In this document: positions 7,784 through 9,504 of the stretch, piece after piece | How the letters are laid out: each line of letters starts with the position of its first letter | Numbering within the stretch: the stretch's first letter is position 1 | NCBI GenBank assembly: GCA_010025655.1 | Contig: RGSV01000032.1 | Span: 1 to 9,504 of the forward strand | Reading direction: 5' to 3' | DNA: 9,504 nucleotides | Origin: Acidimicrobiia bacterium | GTDB taxonomy: Bacteria > Actinomycetota > Acidimicrobiia > Acidimicrobiales > Ilumatobacteraceae | Notes under the pieces: generated by a model | The model's database searches: none | Seen by the model: only the letters and a program-made list of their open reading frames with translations | What the model was told of the DNA's origin: nothing | Translations under genes and position numbers: made by a program

Positions 7784-9361
7784 TCACTTCATGTTCTCCA
7801 ACGCCTTCGAGCGCAAGAATCCGCTCGCTGACATCGCCGCAACAATGAAGAAGATGTAAATCGAGATGGCGCTCGCCAAGCCGTAGTCCTGACCCTTGCC
7901 GGCTTCAAACGCGAGTTTGTAGGTGTAGGAAATGAGAATGTCCGTGGCGCCCGCCACCGATTGATCACTGCTCGTCGGCCCACCGCCAGTGAGCAAGAAG
8001 ACATTGTTGAAGTTGTTGAAGTTGTAGGCGAACGAAGCGATGATCAGTGGCGTAACGACGACGAGCAAGAGCGGCAGCGTCACCTTGCGAAACACCTGCC
8101 AGCGACCCGCACCATCGACCCGTGCCGCCTCAACGAGCTCACCAGGGATCGCCTGTAATGCACCCATGCACACGAGCAGGAAATACGGCGTTGTCAGCCA
8201 GACCGACACCAAAATCACCGAGGCCCTCGCCCACCACGGGTCAAACAACCACGGCACATCGAAGGGCAGCAGCTTGTTGATGAGGCCGTAGTCGTCGTTG
8301 AGTAGTCCTTTGAAGACCAAGAGCGACAAAAAGCCGGGTACGGCGTAGGGAACGATCAGCAGTGATCGATAGAGCCGCTTGAAACGGAACTTGGGTTTGT
8401 CGAGCAGCTTGGCGAGAAACAAGCCAATGGCGAAGGAGATCAAGACGGTCGATGCTGCAAACACAATCGTCCACACGAATGCGCGCAGAAATGGGGCACG
8501 CACGAGCGGGTTGGTGATGACGGCAGTGAAGTTTTCAAAGCCGATGTACTCGCGCCACCCAACGACGAGTTCGTCGCCATCAGCGCTGACGAACGAACCA
8601 CGCCCGTTGTCGGCGTATTCGACGCCCGTGTCGGTGGCGATCAAGACGTCACGCGCTGAGTCATACTCGAGCCCGGGCGCTGAATCGTAGGCACCTGAGA
8701 TGCCCTCAGTTTTGATGACCCCGCCACCTGTGAGTGGCACCTCGAACGCTGCGAGTTCAGCGTCGGCACCGAATAACTCGTCGCCAACAAGTGCGGTGAG
8801 ACCGGCTGGCGGAATGACGTCTCCGAACTCATCGACCTCAACCGATGCCGGGTCGATCTCTTCAAGGCCGCTTGCGCGACCGAGATACGTCTGACCCGTC
8901 GTGTCATCGACCAAGACCAACACCAGAGCGCCAGACTCATCGCGACTCGGCGTCATGAGAAAGAACTTCTCGCCCTGCACCACGTTCTGCTCGAGGTTCG
9001 TGGTGATGGCCTCTTCCTTGCTCAGCACGTGACCAGTGGAATATTTCTGAAAGGCCGTATTGATGGTGAAGAAGATCGGCACAATCAGGTAGGCGATCAA
9101 CAACACGCTGCCCGGCAAGATGAACTTGGCCGGCAACAGCTTGTTCGGGCGCAAATAAACGAAGTCGAAAATCGCCAGCACCACGAGCGTGCCAATCGCC
9201 CACGCGATGCGGTCTTGGGTAAAGAGCACGATGATTGCCCAGCCCACCATTGCGTTCAGCAGGCTGAGCAGCACGATCTTGACGATCAGTCCGCCCGTGC
9301 CCGAAAACAGCGAAAGCAACCACGCCAACCACGACGGGCGATACCGAAACGGCGTAGTCAT
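7784..9361 (-). CDS. malF: Maltodextrin ABC transporter permease MalF with large extracytoplasmic domain
   Basis: This 525-residue permease is the partner of MalG. Three N-terminal hydrophobic segments (about 25-47, 52-70, 80-100) precede a soluble, acidic domain of about 190 residues (about 101-290). Five further membrane segments follow (about 292-316, 331-350, 380-403, 430-446, 493-513). This eight-segment layout with an insert after the third segment matches E. coli MalF, whose P2 loop contacts the binding protein. The EAA loop is EAARVDGAGR...VTLP (about 411-430). I chose the ATG at 9361, giving MTTPFRYRP, because GGTGAG lies eight bases upstream. A TTG two codons earlier would leave only two bases between it and this Shine-Dalgarno. 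The gene follows the putative malE after 86 bases holding a stem-loop. Maltodextrin as substrate is inferred from the neighbouring GH13 genes. Confidence 0.94.
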   Translation of the reverse strand: MTTPFRYRPSWLAWLLSLFSGTGGLIVKIVLLSLLNAMVGWAIIVLFTQDRIAWAIGTLVVLAIFDFVYLRPNKLLPAKFILPGSVLLIAYLIVPIFFTINTAFQKYSTGHVLSKEEAITTNLEQNVVQGEKFFLMTPSRDESGALVLVLVDDTTGQTYLGRASGLEEIDPASVEVDEFGDVIPPAGLTALVGDELFGADAELAAFEVPLTGGGVIKTEGISGAYDSAPGLEYDSARDVLIATDTGVEYADNGRGSFVSADGDELVVGWREYIGFENFTAVITNPLVRAPFLRAFVWTIVFAASTVLISFAIGLFLAKLLDKPKFRFKRLYRSLLIVPYAVPGFLSLLVFKGLLNDDYGLINKLLPFDVPWLFDPWWARASVILVSVWLTTPYFLLVCMGALQAIPGELVEAARVDGAGRWQVFRKVTLPLLLVVVTPLIIASFAYNFNNFNNVFLLTGGGPTSSDQSVAGATDILISYTYKLAFEAGKGQDYGLASAISIYIFFIVAAMSASGFLRSKALENMK

Positions 9362-9369
9362 AAGCAACG

Positions 9370-9375
9370 CTCACC
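9370..9375 (-). promoter_or_regulatory. Shine-Dalgarno of malF
   Basis: The minus strand reads GGTGAG here, eight bases before the ATG at 9361. It decides the malF start, since the in-frame TTG at 9367 would lie only two bases from it. Confidence 0.6.
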
Positions 9376-9392
9376 ACTCTCGCACACGCAAA

Positions 9393-9424
9393 CGGGGCGG
9401 GGACCGTTACCAGCCCCCGCCCCG
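9393..9424 (-). terminator. G+C-rich stem-loop between putative malE and malF
   Basis: A perfect 10-bp inverted repeat (arms 9393-9402, CGGGGCGGGG, and 9415-9424, CCCCGCCCCG) flanks a 12-base loop. On the minus strand it begins 23 bases after the putative malE stop and is followed by only TTT. It is therefore either a weak or partial terminator or an mRNA-stabilising hairpin. In sugar ABC operons such a structure is known to keep the binding-protein message more abundant than that of the permeases. The structure is seen directly; its function is inferred. Confidence 0.75.
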
Positions 9425-9447
9425 CTCGATGCGAGTGATGAAACTCG

Positions 9448-9504
9448 TCAGCCGATCTTGGCCTTGATGTTCTTGCCTGCAGTGCGGAACGCGGTCTTGG
9501 CCGG
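9448..9504 (-). CDS. C-terminal end of probable sugar-binding protein (MalE-like), 5' part outside window
   Basis: Only the last 18 codons and a TGA stop are in the window. They read PAKTAFRTAGKNIKAKIG, on the same strand as and upstream of malF. The composition (basic, ending in a short helix-like tail) fits the end of an extracellular solute-binding protein. In maltose operons the binding-protein gene normally sits directly before malF. The tail is too short to identify the protein by itself, so the call rests mainly on position and on the absence of any other binding-protein gene in the operon. The stem-loop just downstream also fits a malE-malF junction. Confidence 0.6.
   Translation of the reverse strand, partial: PAKTAFRTAGKNIKAKIG

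Noticed and set aside
9365..9367. TTG as the malF start codon
   Set aside because: It would lie two bases from the GGTGAG ribosome site, whereas the ATG at 9361 has the normal eight-base spacing.
9393..9424. Strong intrinsic terminator ending the operon after malE
   Set aside because: Only TTT follows the stem and malF starts 32 bases later with no evident promoter, so complete termination is unlikely.
1..9504. CRISPR array, tRNA, rRNA, insertion sequence or phage gene
   Set aside because: No regularly spaced repeats, tRNA-like cloverleaf, rRNA sequence, transposase or integrase motif was seen on either strand.

Overview
The window is a stretch of bacterial DNA (roughly 60% G+C by eye) densely coded on one strand only, the minus strand. 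It carries most of an operon for uptake and breakdown of maltodextrin or another alpha-glucan. The protein style suggests an actinobacterium, possibly of the Acidimicrobiia/Ilumatobacter type: G+C-rich codon use, a GTG start, a lipoprotein amylase with an acidic linker, a MalF with a long extracytoplasmic insert, and an AglA-like alpha-glucosidase. This placement is an inference and is not proven by any marker gene in the window.

In the direction of transcription (right to left) the order is as follows. First come the last 18 codons of a gene that is probably the sugar-binding protein malE (9448-9504), then a short gap holding a strong G+C stem-loop. Next are the permease genes malF (7784-9361) and malG (6892-7764). 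A cytoplasmic GH13 enzyme of the cyclomaltodextrinase/neopullulanase type (5039-6895) overlaps malG by four bases. The ATPase gene malK/msmX (3773-5002) follows, then a GH13 alpha-amylase lipoprotein (1703-3772) whose GTG start directly follows the malK stop. Last is a GH13 alpha-glucosidase (1-1685) that is still open at the left edge. Between the stem-loop and the left edge no gap exceeds about 36 bases, so the genes are almost certainly co-transcribed. The promoter, most of malE and any LacI-type regulator would lie beyond the right edge.

Read together, the genes make a compartmented pathway. A membrane-anchored amylase cuts long alpha-glucans outside the cell. The binding protein and MalF-MalG-MalK2 import the oligosaccharides. 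The two cytoplasmic GH13 enzymes then cut them to small sugars and glucose.

I see no rRNA, tRNA, CRISPR array, insertion sequence or phage gene, and no wholly unknown system. The points most worth a second look are the stem-loop after malE, the large extracytoplasmic domain in MalF, a low-complexity insert in the regulatory domain of MalK, and two short tandem duplications in and just after the cyclomaltodextrinase gene.
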